Positions 8,108-16,885 of a DNA stretch of 64,000 bases are shown here, piece after piece. The DNA is from Tenacibaculum mesophilum. GTDB taxonomy: Bacteria > Bacteroidota > Bacteroidia > Flavobacteriales > Flavobacteriaceae. A model generated the notes under the pieces. That model saw only the letters and a list, made by a program, of their open reading frames with translations, made no database searches and was not told the DNA's origin. Where the stretch lies: positions 2,846,001 to 2,910,000 of the forward strand of contig NZ_CP032544.1 of the NCBI RefSeq assembly GCF_003867075.1, written 5' to 3'. Each line of letters starts with the position of its first letter. The stretch's first letter is position 1. Made by a program: the position numbers and the translations under genes.

Positions 8108-8506
8108 ATGAAGAAAAAACCAGATAATGTAGTTTTTAATGAGGAAACAAATGAATATGATGCGTATTTAAAACCATATGCAACTAATTTTACAGCACCA
8201 GTTATTAAAGAAAGTAATTCAATAAGCTGGAAAAAACAAAACATTTACCAGGCAAATGCTCAATTTTTAGCATCTTTTGAAGAAATAAAACAACAATACA
8301 ACAATCTTGTAAAAGAGTATCAATATAATGAGCTTATTTATAGTGCTAAGTTTAACTTTGAGCCAATTGTAGGTAAGGTCTATCATTTGTATAGAAAAGA
8401 AAAAAACACGTTATTTTTATCAATATTAAGCCCTAATGAATGTGGTTTCAATTTTGTTGGTAGTTTTCAACTTAACTCAGACAAAGTCTGGAAAAAAGTA
8501 AAATAA
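8108..8506 (+). CDS. DUF2452 family protein
   Basis: This 132-aa cytoplasmic protein matches DUF2452 (bacterial relatives of human C1orf50), recognised from PDNVVFNEETNEYDAYLKPYAT and the late VGKVYHLYRKEKNTLFLS. No catalytic motif is visible and the family's function is unknown. It is 2 bases after the peroxidase gene and 3 before the SRPBCC gene. Confidence 0.75.
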   Translation: MKKKPDNVVFNEETNEYDAYLKPYATNFTAPVIKESNSISWKKQNIYQANAQFLASFEEIKQQYNNLVKEYQYNELIYSAKFNFEPIVGKVYHLYRKEKNTLFLSILSPNECGFNFVGSFQLNSDKVWKKVK

Positions 8507-8509
8507 ACA

Positions 8510-8995
8510 ATGGTACTATTTAAAAAGCATTCGGGTATTTATACCTTATCTACTGAACAAATATTAAACGTTCGGTTAGAAAAAGCATGGGAATTTTTCA
8601 GTGCTCCAGGAAATTTGCAAAAAATAACCCCTTCACATATGGGGTTTCAAATTACTTCAGAGGTTGATAAAAAAGCCTATGCAGGACAAATAATTACCTA
8701 CAAAGTAGGAATTTTACCAGGTATTAAGTCTAGTTGGGTTACCGAAATTACACAAGTAAAAGAACAACAATTTTTTATAGATGAACAGCGATTTGGTCCT
8801 TATAGCATGTGGCATCACGAGCACTGGTTTGAAGAGTTGCCAAATGGAAAAACGTTAATGAAAGACAAAATTTCATACAAGATACCTTTTGGTTTTTTAG
8901 GACATATCGCCCAATCAATCTTTATAAAAAGGCAGTTAAAAGAAATTTTTGAACATCGCTATAGTGCGTTAGAAAAATTATTTAATGGAAGATAA
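8510..8995 (+). CDS. SRPBCC (START-like) family protein
   Basis: This 161-aa single-domain protein has the helix-grip fold of the SRPBCC superfamily, which binds hydrophobic ligands in a central cavity. The family layout is visible as an early beta strand with VRLEKAWEFFSAPGNL, a central WVTEITQV strand, FGPYSMWHHEHWFEE and a C-terminal amphipathic helix. Similar proteins recur in Bacteroidota photolyase clusters, but the ligand is unknown. Its last 11 bases overlap the start of the CPD photolyase gene, so the two are coupled. Confidence 0.82.
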   Translation: MVLFKKHSGIYTLSTEQILNVRLEKAWEFFSAPGNLQKITPSHMGFQITSEVDKKAYAGQIITYKVGILPGIKSSWVTEITQVKEQQFFIDEQRFGPYSMWHHEHWFEELPNGKTLMKDKISYKIPFGFLGHIAQSIFIKRQLKEIFEHRYSALEKLFNGR

Positions 8996-10271
8996 AGTAT
9001 CTATTTTTTGGTTTCGTCGAGACTTACGTTTAGAAGATAATAAAGGTTTGCATGAAGCGCTACAATCAGGTCATAAGGTAATACCATTATTTATTTTTGA
9101 TAAAGATATTTTAGAAAACCTTCCTAAAAATGATGCGCGTGTAACGTTTATTTATCAAACGCTACAACAACTTGATAAAGAGTTAAGAAAACATCAATCA
9201 TCTCTTATAGTTAAAAAAGGAAAACCTCTAGAAGTTTGGAGGGAGCTTATAGAAGAATATCCGATTCAGGGAGTTTACACAAATAAAGATTATGAACCTT
9301 ACGCCATTAAAAGAGACAAGGAAATAGCTGACTTTTTAACATCAAAAGGAATAAGATTTAATGCTTTTAAAGATCAAGTAATTTTTGAAGAAAACGAAGT
9401 TTTGAAAAACGATGGAACTCCATATACAGTTTTCACACCCTATAAAAACAAGTGGTTGCAAAACTTCTCTGAAAAAAAAGATACGCAAGACTTTACGATA
9501 GACTTTGCTAATTTTTATCAGTTTTTATCTGAATTTCCATCATTAGCTTTCATAGGTTTTGAAGAAAGTACGATTAAAGTAAAACCATACAACCTATCTA
9601 GTTTGGATTCGTATGATGAGGTGAGAGACTTTCCCTCGCAAGATAAAACCTCGTATTTATCACCTTATTTACGTTTTGGATTGGTTAGTACACGAAAAAT
9701 GATTCGTTTTGCGTTAAAAACCAATCAAACTTTTTTAAGTGAGTTAATTTGGCGTGAGTTTTTTATGCAAATTTTATATCATTTCCCGAAAGTAGTTACT
9801 CAGAATTTCAAGCAAAAGTACGATGCTGTTCCTTGGAGAAATAACGAAGAAGAATTTAAAAAATGGTGTGAAGGTAAAACTGGGTACCCTATGGTTGATG
9901 CGGGCATGCGAGAGTTAAATGAAACTGGATACATGCATAATAGAGTTCGTATGATTACTGCTGGGTTTTTATGCAAACATTTATTAATAGATTGGCGTTG
10001 GGGAGAAGCGTACTTTGCAGAAAAGCTGTTGGATTATGACCTGTCAGCAAATAACGGAAATTGGCAATGGGCTGCAGGTACGGGTTGCGATGCAGCCCCG
10101 TATTTTAGAGTGTTTAACCCAGAATCTCAATTAAAAAAGTTTGATAAAGATTTACAGTATGTTAGAAAATGGGTAAAAGACCTTGATGAATTAACTTACC
10201 CACAACCTATGGTAGAACACAAGTTTGCGAGAGAACGAGCGATCAATACCTATAAAAAAGCACTGCAATAA
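8985..10271 (+). CDS. phr: Class I deoxyribodipyrimidine (CPD) photolyase
   Basis: This 428-aa enzyme reverses cyclobutane pyrimidine dimers using FADH- and blue light. The antenna domain begins with IFWFRRDLRLEDN. The catalytic domain has LIWREFFMQIL, the INRxR-type helix as HNRVRMITAGFLCKHL, and the class I flavin motif NNGNWQWAAGTG, with Asn356 near flavin N5 and Trp360 and Trp362. CDAAPYFRVFNPE follows as in E. coli PhrB. It is the last gene of the operon. Its stop codon directly abuts the stop codon of the convergent gene at 10272. Confidence 0.95.
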   Translation: MEDKVSIFWFRRDLRLEDNKGLHEALQSGHKVIPLFIFDKDILENLPKNDARVTFIYQTLQQLDKELRKHQSSLIVKKGKPLEVWRELIEEYPIQGVYTNKDYEPYAIKRDKEIADFLTSKGIRFNAFKDQVIFEENEVLKNDGTPYTVFTPYKNKWLQNFSEKKDTQDFTIDFANFYQFLSEFPSLAFIGFEESTIKVKPYNLSSLDSYDEVRDFPSQDKTSYLSPYLRFGLVSTRKMIRFALKTNQTFLSELIWREFFMQILYHFPKVVTQNFKQKYDAVPWRNNEEEFKKWCEGKTGYPMVDAGMRELNETGYMHNRVRMITAGFLCKHLLIDWRWGEAYFAEKLLDYDLSANNGNWQWAAGTGCDAAPYFRVFNPESQLKKFDKDLQYVRKWVKDLDELTYPQPMVEHKFARERAINTYKKALQ

Positions 10272-10730
10272 TCACTCTAAGTCTAAGAAAGTATTAGAGA
10301 TGAGAAATAAAATTAAAGAGTATTTGACATGTTCTTTGTTTTCATTACTGAAAGTAATTTTATGATTGTGGTTAAAACTTAAAAGTTTGGTTTCTACCTT
10401 GGCAATTTCTTTTTGATTTAAAAGTATATTTGATTTATATGGTATACAGTTTTTTACATAATTGAAAGTTAGCTTGTCATTTACTATTATTTTCTTAGAG
10501 TTTTTTAAAAATAATTTACCATTTAGTAGATTGTTATTAATGTAGCTTAGAATATACTCATTGGTAAAGGGTTTAATTTTTATTTCAACAAGCAAAGAGT
10601 TTTCTGAATTATATACTTTAATTATATCTGATTTAAACCATTTTTTAGTCAACGTTGAATGATAAATCCTTTTTGATTTGAGGAAAATTTCAAGATTAGA
10701 ATTTAACTCTCCTTTAGTAATATATTCCAT
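10272..10730 (-). CDS. Hypothetical protein
   Basis: This 152-aa, very AT-rich gene has no recognised family. The product is Lys/Asn/Ile-rich, cytoplasmic and probably mixed alpha/beta. It lies downstream of alaS beyond a strong terminator (10744-10773), so it either depends on read-through or has its own weak promoter in the short gap. Its stop codon abuts that of the photolyase gene, a compact convergent junction with no space for a terminator. The unusual composition could reflect recent acquisition or a fast-evolving gene. Confidence 0.6.
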   Translation of the reverse strand: MEYITKGELNSNLEIFLKSKRIYHSTLTKKWFKSDIIKVYNSENSLLVEIKIKPFTNEYILSYINNNLLNGKLFLKNSKKIIVNDKLTFNYVKNCIPYKSNILLNQKEIAKVETKLLSFNHNHKITFSNENKEHVKYSLILFLISNTFLDLE

Positions 10731-10743
10731 ATTTCATATATAA

Positions 10744-10773
10744 AAAAAGGTTCAGAATTTTCTGAACCTTTTT
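10744..10773. terminator. Rho-independent terminator after alaS
   Basis: A 13-bp perfect stem (AAAAAGGTTCAGA / TCTGAACCTTTTT) with a 4-base loop lies 9 bases past the alaS stop codon. A U tract exists in both directions. It should mainly serve alaS on the minus strand. Confidence 0.8.
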
Positions 10774-10781
10774 AGTATGTA

Positions 10782-13397
10782 TTAAGCAATATAGTCTTTT
10801 GCTTTCTCTAATGCCTTTGGAATTCCTCCAGGGTTTTTACCACCAGCGGTTGCGAAGAAATTTTGTCCACCACCACCACCGTGGATTAGCTTTCCTAATT
10901 CTCTAACTACCTTTCCAGCATCATAGCCTTTTTCATTAGCCAAATCTTTAGAAATATAACACGTTAACATTGCTTTTTCAGCAGAAGGAGCGGTAGCAAA
11001 TACCACAAATAAATTGTTAACTTCTCCTCCTAACTCAAATAATAAGTTTTTAATGCTGTTAGGATCTAAATCTACTTTAGTTGCTAAAAACTGAACTCCA
11101 TTTACCTCTTGTAATTGGTTTTTAAGTTCGCCTTTCATGTTTTTAGCTTTATCTTTTAATAGTTGCTCAACTTGCTTTTTTAAAGTAGCATTTTCATCTT
11201 GTAAACTACTTACTGATTTAGCAACGTCTTTAGGGTTTTTCAATAACTGTTTTACTGCATCGTAGTTGCGCTCAACATCTTCAAAGTAATCGCCAACAGC
11301 TACATTAGTAATTGCTTCGATTCTTCTAATTCCAGCAGCAACAGCACCTTCCGATTTTATTTTGAAATACCAAATATCACCTGTTTGTTGTACGTGCGTA
11401 CCTCCACATAATTCCATAGATTGTCCAAAACGGATGGTACGAACACTATCTCCATACTTTTCTCCAAATAAAGCAACAGCACCTTCATCAATAGCTTGTT
11501 GCATTGGTATATTTCTTTGCTCTTGTAATGGAAGATTTTCACGAATACGAGCGTTTACAAACTCTTCAACAGCTTCTAGTTGATCATTGTCTACTTTAGA
11601 AAAGTGAGAAAAGTCAAAACGTAAATAATCAGGACTCACCAATGAACCTTTTTGTTCTACATGGTCTCCTAAAATAGTACGTAACGCTTGGTGTAATAAG
11701 TGAGTAGCTGAGTGATTACTAGCAGCTAAACTTCTATGTTCTTTATTTACAACAGCCTTAAAAGTTTCGTGTAAGTTTTTAGGTAAATTCTTAGCAAAAT
11801 GAATGATAACATTGTTCTCTTTTTTGGTGTCAAGCACATAAATAATATCACCATTAGGAGATTCAATATATCCTTTGTCACCAACCTGTCCACCACCTTC
11901 TGGATAAAAAGGAGTCATGTTGAATACCAGTTGATATTGGTCTCCGCCTTTTTTGGTACTAACTTTTCTGTAGCGAGTTAGTTTTACATTAGTGGTTAAT
12001 ATGTCGTAACCGATAAACTCTTCAACATCATCATCTAATAAAGTAACCCAATCACCCGTTTCACTAGCAGAAGCTGCACGAGAACGCTCTTTTTGAGCTT
12101 TCATACCAGCATTAAATTCCTCTTCATTAATTTCATACCCCTTTTCACGAGCAATTAACTGCGTTAAATCAAGAGGGAATCCGTAAGTATCATATAATTC
12201 AAAAGCACGTTTACCAGAAACAGTTTTACCATTAGTAGTTGCAATAACTTGATCTAATAATAATAACCCTTGATCTAATGTACGTAAGAAAGAAGTTTCT
12301 TCTTCCTTAATAACATTGTGTACTAAAGTATTTTGTTTTCTAATTTCAGGGAATGCACCTCCCATTTGGTATGCTAAAGTCTCTACTAACTTATAAATAA
12401 AAGGCTCTTTTTGGTTTAAGAAAGTAAATCCGTAACGAATAGCACGACGTAAAATACGACGAATTACATAACCCGCACCATTATTACTAGGTAACTGACC
12501 ATCTGCAATCGCAAAAGCAACAGCACGAACGTGATCAGCAACTACACGAATAGCAATATCAATTTTTTCATCTTTTCCGTACTTAGTACCAGTAATTGTT
12601 TCTATCTCACGAATTAAAGGAGTAAATACATCAGTATCGTAGTTCGATTGAACACCTTGTAACACCATACATAAACGTTCAAATCCCATACCGGTATCAA
12701 TATGTTTCGCAGGAAGCTCTACTAGAGAACCATCTGCTTTACGATTGTATTGCATGAATACCAAGTTCCAGATTTCAACAACCTGAGGATGATCTTCGTT
12801 TACTAGCGATTTTCCATCAACCTTAGCTTTTTCTTCAGCAGAACGAATATCAACATGAATCTCAGAACACGGACCACAAGGACCTTGTTCACCCATTTCC
12901 CAGAAGTTATCTTTTTTGTTACCCATTAAGATGCGATCTTCAGCAATGTACTGTTTCCAAATATCGTAAGCCTCTTGATCCATTTTTGTACCGTCACTCT
13001 CGTCACCTTCAAAAACAGTTACATACAAAATGTCTTTATCTACTTTGTAAACTTCAGTTAATAATTCCCAAGCCCAAGCAATAGCTTCTTTCTTAAAATA
13101 ATCACCAAAACTCCAGTTACCTAGCATCTCAAACATGGTGTGGTGGTAAGTATCGTAACCAACCTCTTCCAAATCGTTGTGTTTACCAGAAACACGTAAA
13201 CATTTTTGGCTATCAGAAACTCTACCATTTTTAGAAGTTGAGTTTCCTAAGAAAAACTCTTTAAATGGCACCATACCAGCGTTGGTAAACATTAAAGTAG
13301 GATCGTTCTTTAACACCATAGGTGCTGAAGGAACTATTTCGTGTTGTTTTGATTTAAAAAAATCTAAAAATTTAGCTCTAATATCTTGAGATTTCAT
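10782..13397 (-). CDS. alaS: Alanyl-tRNA synthetase
   Basis: This 871-aa class II synthetase charges tRNA-Ala. The N-terminal catalytic domain begins [14 protein letters not shown], with motif 1/2 segments around [17 protein letters not shown] and the [20 protein letters not shown] block. The editing domain has the zinc motif HSATHLLH paired with CGGTH. A coiled coil and a DHHA1-type C-terminal domain with a Gly-rich loop ([14 protein letters not shown]) follow. Length is normal. It is divergently transcribed from the M23 peptidase gene across 153 bases. Confidence 0.98.
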   Translation of the reverse strand: MKSQDIRAKFLDFFKSKQHEIVPSAPMVLKNDPTLMFTNAGMVPFKEFFLGNSTSKNGRVSDSQKCLRVSGKHNDLEEVGYDTYHHTMFEMLGNWSFGDYFKKEAIAWAWELLTEVYKVDKDILYVTVFEGDESDGTKMDQEAYDIWKQYIAEDRILMGNKKDNFWEMGEQGPCGPCSEIHVDIRSAEEKAKVDGKSLVNEDHPQVVEIWNLVFMQYNRKADGSLVELPAKHIDTGMGFERLCMVLQGVQSNYDTDVFTPLIREIETITGTKYGKDEKIDIAIRVVADHVRAVAFAIADGQLPSNNGAGYVIRRILRRAIRYGFTFLNQKEPFIYKLVETLAYQMGGAFPEIRKQNTLVHNVIKEEETSFLRTLDQGLLLLDQVIATTNGKTVSGKRAFELYDTYGFPLDLTQLIAREKGYEINEEEFNAGMKAQKERSRAASASETGDWVTLLDDDVEEFIGYDILTTNVKLTRYRKVSTKKGGDQYQLVFNMTPFYPEGGGQVGDKGYIESPNGDIIYVLDTKKENNVIIHFAKNLPKNLHETFKAVVNKEHRSLAASNHSATHLLHQALRTILGDHVEQKGSLVSPDYLRFDFSHFSKVDNDQLEAVEEFVNARIRENLPLQEQRNIPMQQAIDEGAVALFGEKYGDSVRTIRFGQSMELCGGTHVQQTGDIWYFKIKSEGAVAAGIRRIEAITNVAVGDYFEDVERNYDAVKQLLKNPKDVAKSVSSLQDENATLKKQVEQLLKDKAKNMKGELKNQLQEVNGVQFLATKVDLDPNSIKNLLFELGGEVNNLFVVFATAPSAEKAMLTCYISKDLANEKGYDAGKVVRELGKLIHGGGGGQNFFATAGGKNPGGIPKALEKAKDYIA

Positions 13398-13550
13398 ACA
13401 ACTCTGGGTATCTGTGTTTTGTTAAAATATATTTAAAAAACCTCTTGTAAAAAGAAGTTTTAAAAGATTTTGTAAATTTGTGAGTTTTCAAATTGTACAT
13501 CCCCTTAGGATGCTTCATTTAAAAAGCACAAAAATAGTACATTTAGCATT

Positions 13551-14519
13551 ATGGCAAAAGTAAAATATTATTATGACCCAGACACTTTATCATATAGAAA
13601 GATAGAGGTTAAAAGAAGTGAAAAATATAAGAAAACTATCTTGGGACTACTTAGTTTTTTATTAATTGCTTTTTTCGGTTTTATAGGTTTTAGCCAGTTT
13701 TTAATGTCTCCAAAAGAGCGTGCTCAAAAGAGAGAATTAGAAAACTTAAAATTACATTACGAGTTGCTTTCTAAAAAAATGGAAGAAAGTGCTCAAATCT
13801 TAACCGATTTACAAGAAAGAGATAACAATATTTACAGAACATACTTTGAGGCAAGTCCAATACCAGAAGAGCAACGAAAAGCAGGTTTTGGTGGTGTAAA
13901 TAGGTATAAACACTTAGATGGTTTTGATAATAGCTCAATGGTAAAAAAGGTAACAAAAGAGTTAGATATTTTATCAAAGCAAATGGTAGTACAATCTAAA
14001 TCGTTAGATGAAATTGTTGAGCTAGCTAAAGAAAAAGAAAAAATGTTGGCTTCAATACCTGCTATTCAGCCAGTAAAAAATCAAGATTTAAAAAGAATGG
14101 CATCGGGTTATGGTATGCGTTTGCACCCTATATTAAAGTCGTGGCGTATGCATAATGGAATGGATTTTACAGCACCTACGGGTACACCAATTTTTGCATC
14201 AGGAAACGGTATTGTAAAAAAAGCACATAGAAGCTCTACTTTTGGTAAAGTAGTTTACATAAACCATGGATATGGTTACGAAACTGTTTATGCTCACATG
14301 AGTAAAATACTTGCCAAGAAAGGACAAAAAGTAAAACGTGGTGATTTAATAGGGTATGTAGGAAATACAGGACGTTCTGCAGCACCACATTTACACTACG
14401 AAGTACATAAAAATGGTAGACCTGTAAATCCTATTTACTATTACTACGGAGATTTAACTCCAGAAGAATTTGTAGCCATGCAAAAAGCTTCGCAACAAAA
14501 AGGTCAGTCGTATGACTAA
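13551..14519 (+). CDS. M23 family metallopeptidase (membrane-anchored)
   Basis: This 322-aa cell-envelope hydrolase probably cleaves peptidoglycan cross-links. It has a short cytoplasmic N-terminus, one TM helix at about residues 28-50 (ILGLLSFLLIAFFGFIGF), a periplasmic coiled coil and a C-terminal LytM domain. The zinc ligands are seen in HNGMDF and HLHYEVHKNG, with YAHMSK between them. The arrangement alaS (divergent) - M23 - MerR is a recurring order in Flavobacteriaceae. A -7-like TAAATTTG at 13473 could be its promoter. Confidence 0.93.
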   Translation: MAKVKYYYDPDTLSYRKIEVKRSEKYKKTILGLLSFLLIAFFGFIGFSQFLMSPKERAQKRELENLKLHYELLSKKMEESAQILTDLQERDNNIYRTYFEASPIPEEQRKAGFGGVNRYKHLDGFDNSSMVKKVTKELDILSKQMVVQSKSLDEIVELAKEKEKMLASIPAIQPVKNQDLKRMASGYGMRLHPILKSWRMHNGMDFTAPTGTPIFASGNGIVKKAHRSSTFGKVVYINHGYGYETVYAHMSKILAKKGQKVKRGDLIGYVGNTGRSAAPHLHYEVHKNGRPVNPIYYYYGDLTPEEFVAMQKASQQKGQSYD

Positions 14520-14540
14520 ACACGTAACAAGCTGTGAAAA

Positions 14541-14870
14541 ATGTATGTAGACTTACCCGATAAACGGTATTATAAAATAGGAGAAGTTGCTAAAGCTTTT
14601 GGGGTGAATAGTTCACTTATACGATTTTGGGATAAAGAGTTTGAAATTATCAATCCTAAAAAAAATGCCAAAGGCGATCGATTGTTTACACAAGAAGACG
14701 TAAAAAACTTTAAAATTATTTACAACCTTGTAAAAGAAAGAGGTTTTACCTTAGATGGCGCAAAACAAAAACTAAAGAAAAACCCAGAGGGAGTCTTAAA
14801 TAATCAGGAAATTATTAGTAGATTAGAAACTGTAAAAGCAGAATTAATTAAAATTAAAAATCAATTATAA
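14541..14870 (+). CDS. MerR family transcriptional regulator
   Basis: This 109-aa regulator has an N-terminal MerR winged helix-turn-helix (KRYYKIGEVAKAFGVNSSLIRFWDKEF) and a short helical tail, with no effector-binding domain. The second HTH part (RLFTQEDVKNFKIIYNLVKERG) is intact. It lies 21 bases after the M23 gene and before lemA. The signal it senses, if any, is not visible. Confidence 0.92.
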   Translation: MYVDLPDKRYYKIGEVAKAFGVNSSLIRFWDKEFEIINPKKNAKGDRLFTQEDVKNFKIIYNLVKERGFTLDGAKQKLKKNPEGVLNNQEIISRLETVKAELIKIKNQL

Positions 14871-14889
14871 TTACAAAAAATCAAGAATT

Positions 14890-15486
14890 ATGAAAAAATG
14901 GTTAGTGCCTTTAATTATTATAGGAGTTCTAGTATTTGGAATTTATTCATGGGCAAAAGGATTTTATAATACAGCAGTAACATACCAAGAAGACGCCAAA
15001 ACTACATGGTCTAATGTAGAGAGTTCTTACCAACGAAGAAACGACTTAATCGGCAACTTAGTAAAAACGGTACAAGGAGCTGCCGATTTTGAAAAAAGCA
15101 CGTTAACAGACGTAATTAACGCAAGAGCAAAAGCAACTTCAGTAAATATAAATGCAGGAGATTTAACGCCAGAGAAAATGGCACAATTTCAACAAGCACA
15201 AACAGGGTTAAGCGGAGCTTTATCTAAGTTATTAGTATCTGTAGAGCGTTATCCAGATATCAAAGCAAATAAAAACTTTTTAGAATTACAAAGTCAGTTA
15301 GAAGGAACAGAAAACAGAATTAACGTAGCACGTGATCGTTATAACGAAAGCGTTAATAAATATAACAAGCATATTAAAATGTTTCCCGGTAACTTGCTAG
15401 CGGGGATGTTTAACTTAACTGAAATGGCACGTTACAAGGCTGATGCAGGTTCAGAGAATGCGCCTGATGTAGATTTTAAATTCTAA
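14890..15486 (+). CDS. LemA family protein
   Basis: This 198-aa membrane-anchored helical-bundle protein has an N-terminal TM (WLVPLIIIGVLVFGIYSW) followed by the LemA signature YQRRNDLIGNLVKTVQGAA, and later ERYPDIKANKNFLELQSQL and an NVARDRYNESVNKYN helix. LemA proteins have an extracytoplasmic C-terminus and often sit with TPM-domain proteins, as here (two follow immediately). The biochemical role is unknown; envelope stress or membrane quality control is proposed for related clusters. Confidence 0.95.
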   Translation: MKKWLVPLIIIGVLVFGIYSWAKGFYNTAVTYQEDAKTTWSNVESSYQRRNDLIGNLVKTVQGAADFEKSTLTDVINARAKATSVNINAGDLTPEKMAQFQQAQTGLSGALSKLLVSVERYPDIKANKNFLELQSQLEGTENRINVARDRYNESVNKYNKHIKMFPGNLLAGMFNLTEMARYKADAGSENAPDVDFKF

Positions 15487-15490
15487 CAAT

Positions 15491-15928
15491 ATGTCTAACG
15501 TAGAAGATTTTCTTACTGCCAAAGAAGAAGAGGAAATCGTTCAGGCTATTCGACAAGCAGAGCGAAATACTTCTGGTGAAATTCGTGTACATATAGAGAG
15601 AACTACGGAAGGTTCTCACTACGACCGAGCACTAGAAGTATTTCAAATGCTAAAAATGTTTAATACCCAACAACGAAATGGTGTGTTATTGTACATCGCT
15701 GTTGACGATCATAAATTTGTAATTTTTGGCGATGAAGGTATTAACAACGTAGTTCCCGATAACTTTTGGGAAACAACCAAAGAAGCCATCCAAAACCAAT
15801 TTAAACAAGGAAACTTTAAACAAGGAATTATAGATGGTGTGCTAAAAGCAGGAAAAGAATTACAAGCTCACTTTCCATGGACTACAGATGATGAAGATGA
15901 GCTGAGCAACGAAATTTCAAAAGGCTAA
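15491..15928 (+). CDS. TPM domain protein (no signal peptide)
   Basis: This 145-aa protein carries one TPM domain (EEIVQAIRQAERNTSGEIRVHIE, then GVLLYIAVDDHKFVIFGDEGIN). It lacks an obvious signal peptide and ends in an acidic tail (TTDDEDELSNE). It starts 4 bases after lemA and is followed by a second, exported TPM protein, the standard LemA-TPM-TPM arrangement of Bacteroidota. The TPM fold has phosphatase activity in some plant members, but bacterial function is not established. Confidence 0.9.
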   Translation: MSNVEDFLTAKEEEEIVQAIRQAERNTSGEIRVHIERTTEGSHYDRALEVFQMLKMFNTQQRNGVLLYIAVDDHKFVIFGDEGINNVVPDNFWETTKEAIQNQFKQGNFKQGIIDGVLKAGKELQAHFPWTTDDEDELSNEISKG

Positions 15929-15950
15929 AACCTTCATAGAAGGAAGAAAT

Positions 15951-16799
15951 ATGATAAAAAATATAACGTCATTATATAAAAGAACAAACAAGTTACAGAA
16001 GGTAAAAGTTGTTCTTTTTTTTATTGCATTTTTATGTGGACACACTCTTTTCTCACAAGGATTTGAAATCCCTGAGACACCTAAAGAGCAAACAAGTGTT
16101 TACGATTATATCAACCTTTTATCACCCAATCAAAAGAAAAGCTTAGAAAACAAGCTGATTAAGTATGCTGATACTACTTCAACTCAAGTAGTGGTAGCAA
16201 TTATAAGCTCAACCCAAGGAGAAGAAATAGGCTATTTAGCTACCAATTGGGCGCATGAATGGGGAATAGGAGGAAGCAAAGAGCAGGATAACGGAGTGTT
16301 CATGTTACTGGCAAAAGACGATCGCAAAATAACCATCCGAACAGGTTATGGAACCGAACATTTATTAACAGATTATGTTTCTCGACAAATTATAGAGTAC
16401 GACATTATTCCTTACTTTAAACAAGGTGACTATTACGCTGGGTTAAACAGTGGTGTAGATGCTGTTTTTAAAGTAATGAGTGGTGAATACAAAGGCTCTA
16501 GAAAACAATCTAAAAAAACAGACTTTAGCTTTATTATCTTTATCATCATTCTGGTAGTATTCTTTATCATTATTTCAAGCGGAAGTAGAGGAAACCGTGG
16601 AGGAGGAAGAGGTTATAGAAAATCGGATGTAGCAAGAGGTATTTTAGAAACCATTATTTTAAGCAACGCAGGAAGAGGTGGTTTTGGCGGAGGAAGCTTC
16701 GGTGGAGGATCGTCAGGAGGCTTTGGTGGCGGAGGTGGCTTCGGCGGAGGTTTCGGAGGCGGAGGCTTTGGTGGTGGTGGAGCCACAGGAGGCTGGTAG
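15951..16799 (+). CDS. TPM domain protein with glycine-rich tail (YgcG-like)
   Basis: This 282-aa protein has an N-terminal hydrophobic leader (VVLFFIAFLCGHTLFSQG), a TPM domain (YDYINLLSPNQKKSLENKL to TIRTGYGTEHLLTDYV), one TM segment near residue 190-206 (FIIFIIILVVFFIIISS), and a low-complexity Gly/Phe tail (repeated GGFGGG). This is the YgcG/TPM architecture. The start leaves 22 bases after the preceding gene. The glycine tail is normal for the family and is encoded by a GC-richer, repeat-like stretch (16670-16797). Confidence 0.9.
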   Translation: MIKNITSLYKRTNKLQKVKVVLFFIAFLCGHTLFSQGFEIPETPKEQTSVYDYINLLSPNQKKSLENKLIKYADTTSTQVVVAIISSTQGEEIGYLATNWAHEWGIGGSKEQDNGVFMLLAKDDRKITIRTGYGTEHLLTDYVSRQIIEYDIIPYFKQGDYYAGLNSGVDAVFKVMSGEYKGSRKQSKKTDFSFIIFIIILVVFFIIISSGSRGNRGGGRGYRKSDVARGILETIILSNAGRGGFGGGSFGGGSSGGFGGGGGFGGGFGGGGFGGGGATGGW

Positions 16800-16885
16800 T
16801 AACTTCATTTATTTGGTAAAGGTTAGTTAACGTTAAAGCAACGTTGAAATAGTACTTATGCAGGGAAATTAAAAGACCCCTATGT

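Noticed and set aside
16670..16797. GC-rich repeat as a mobile or phase-variable element
   Set aside because: It encodes the glycine-rich tail that is normal in TPM/YgcG-type proteins.
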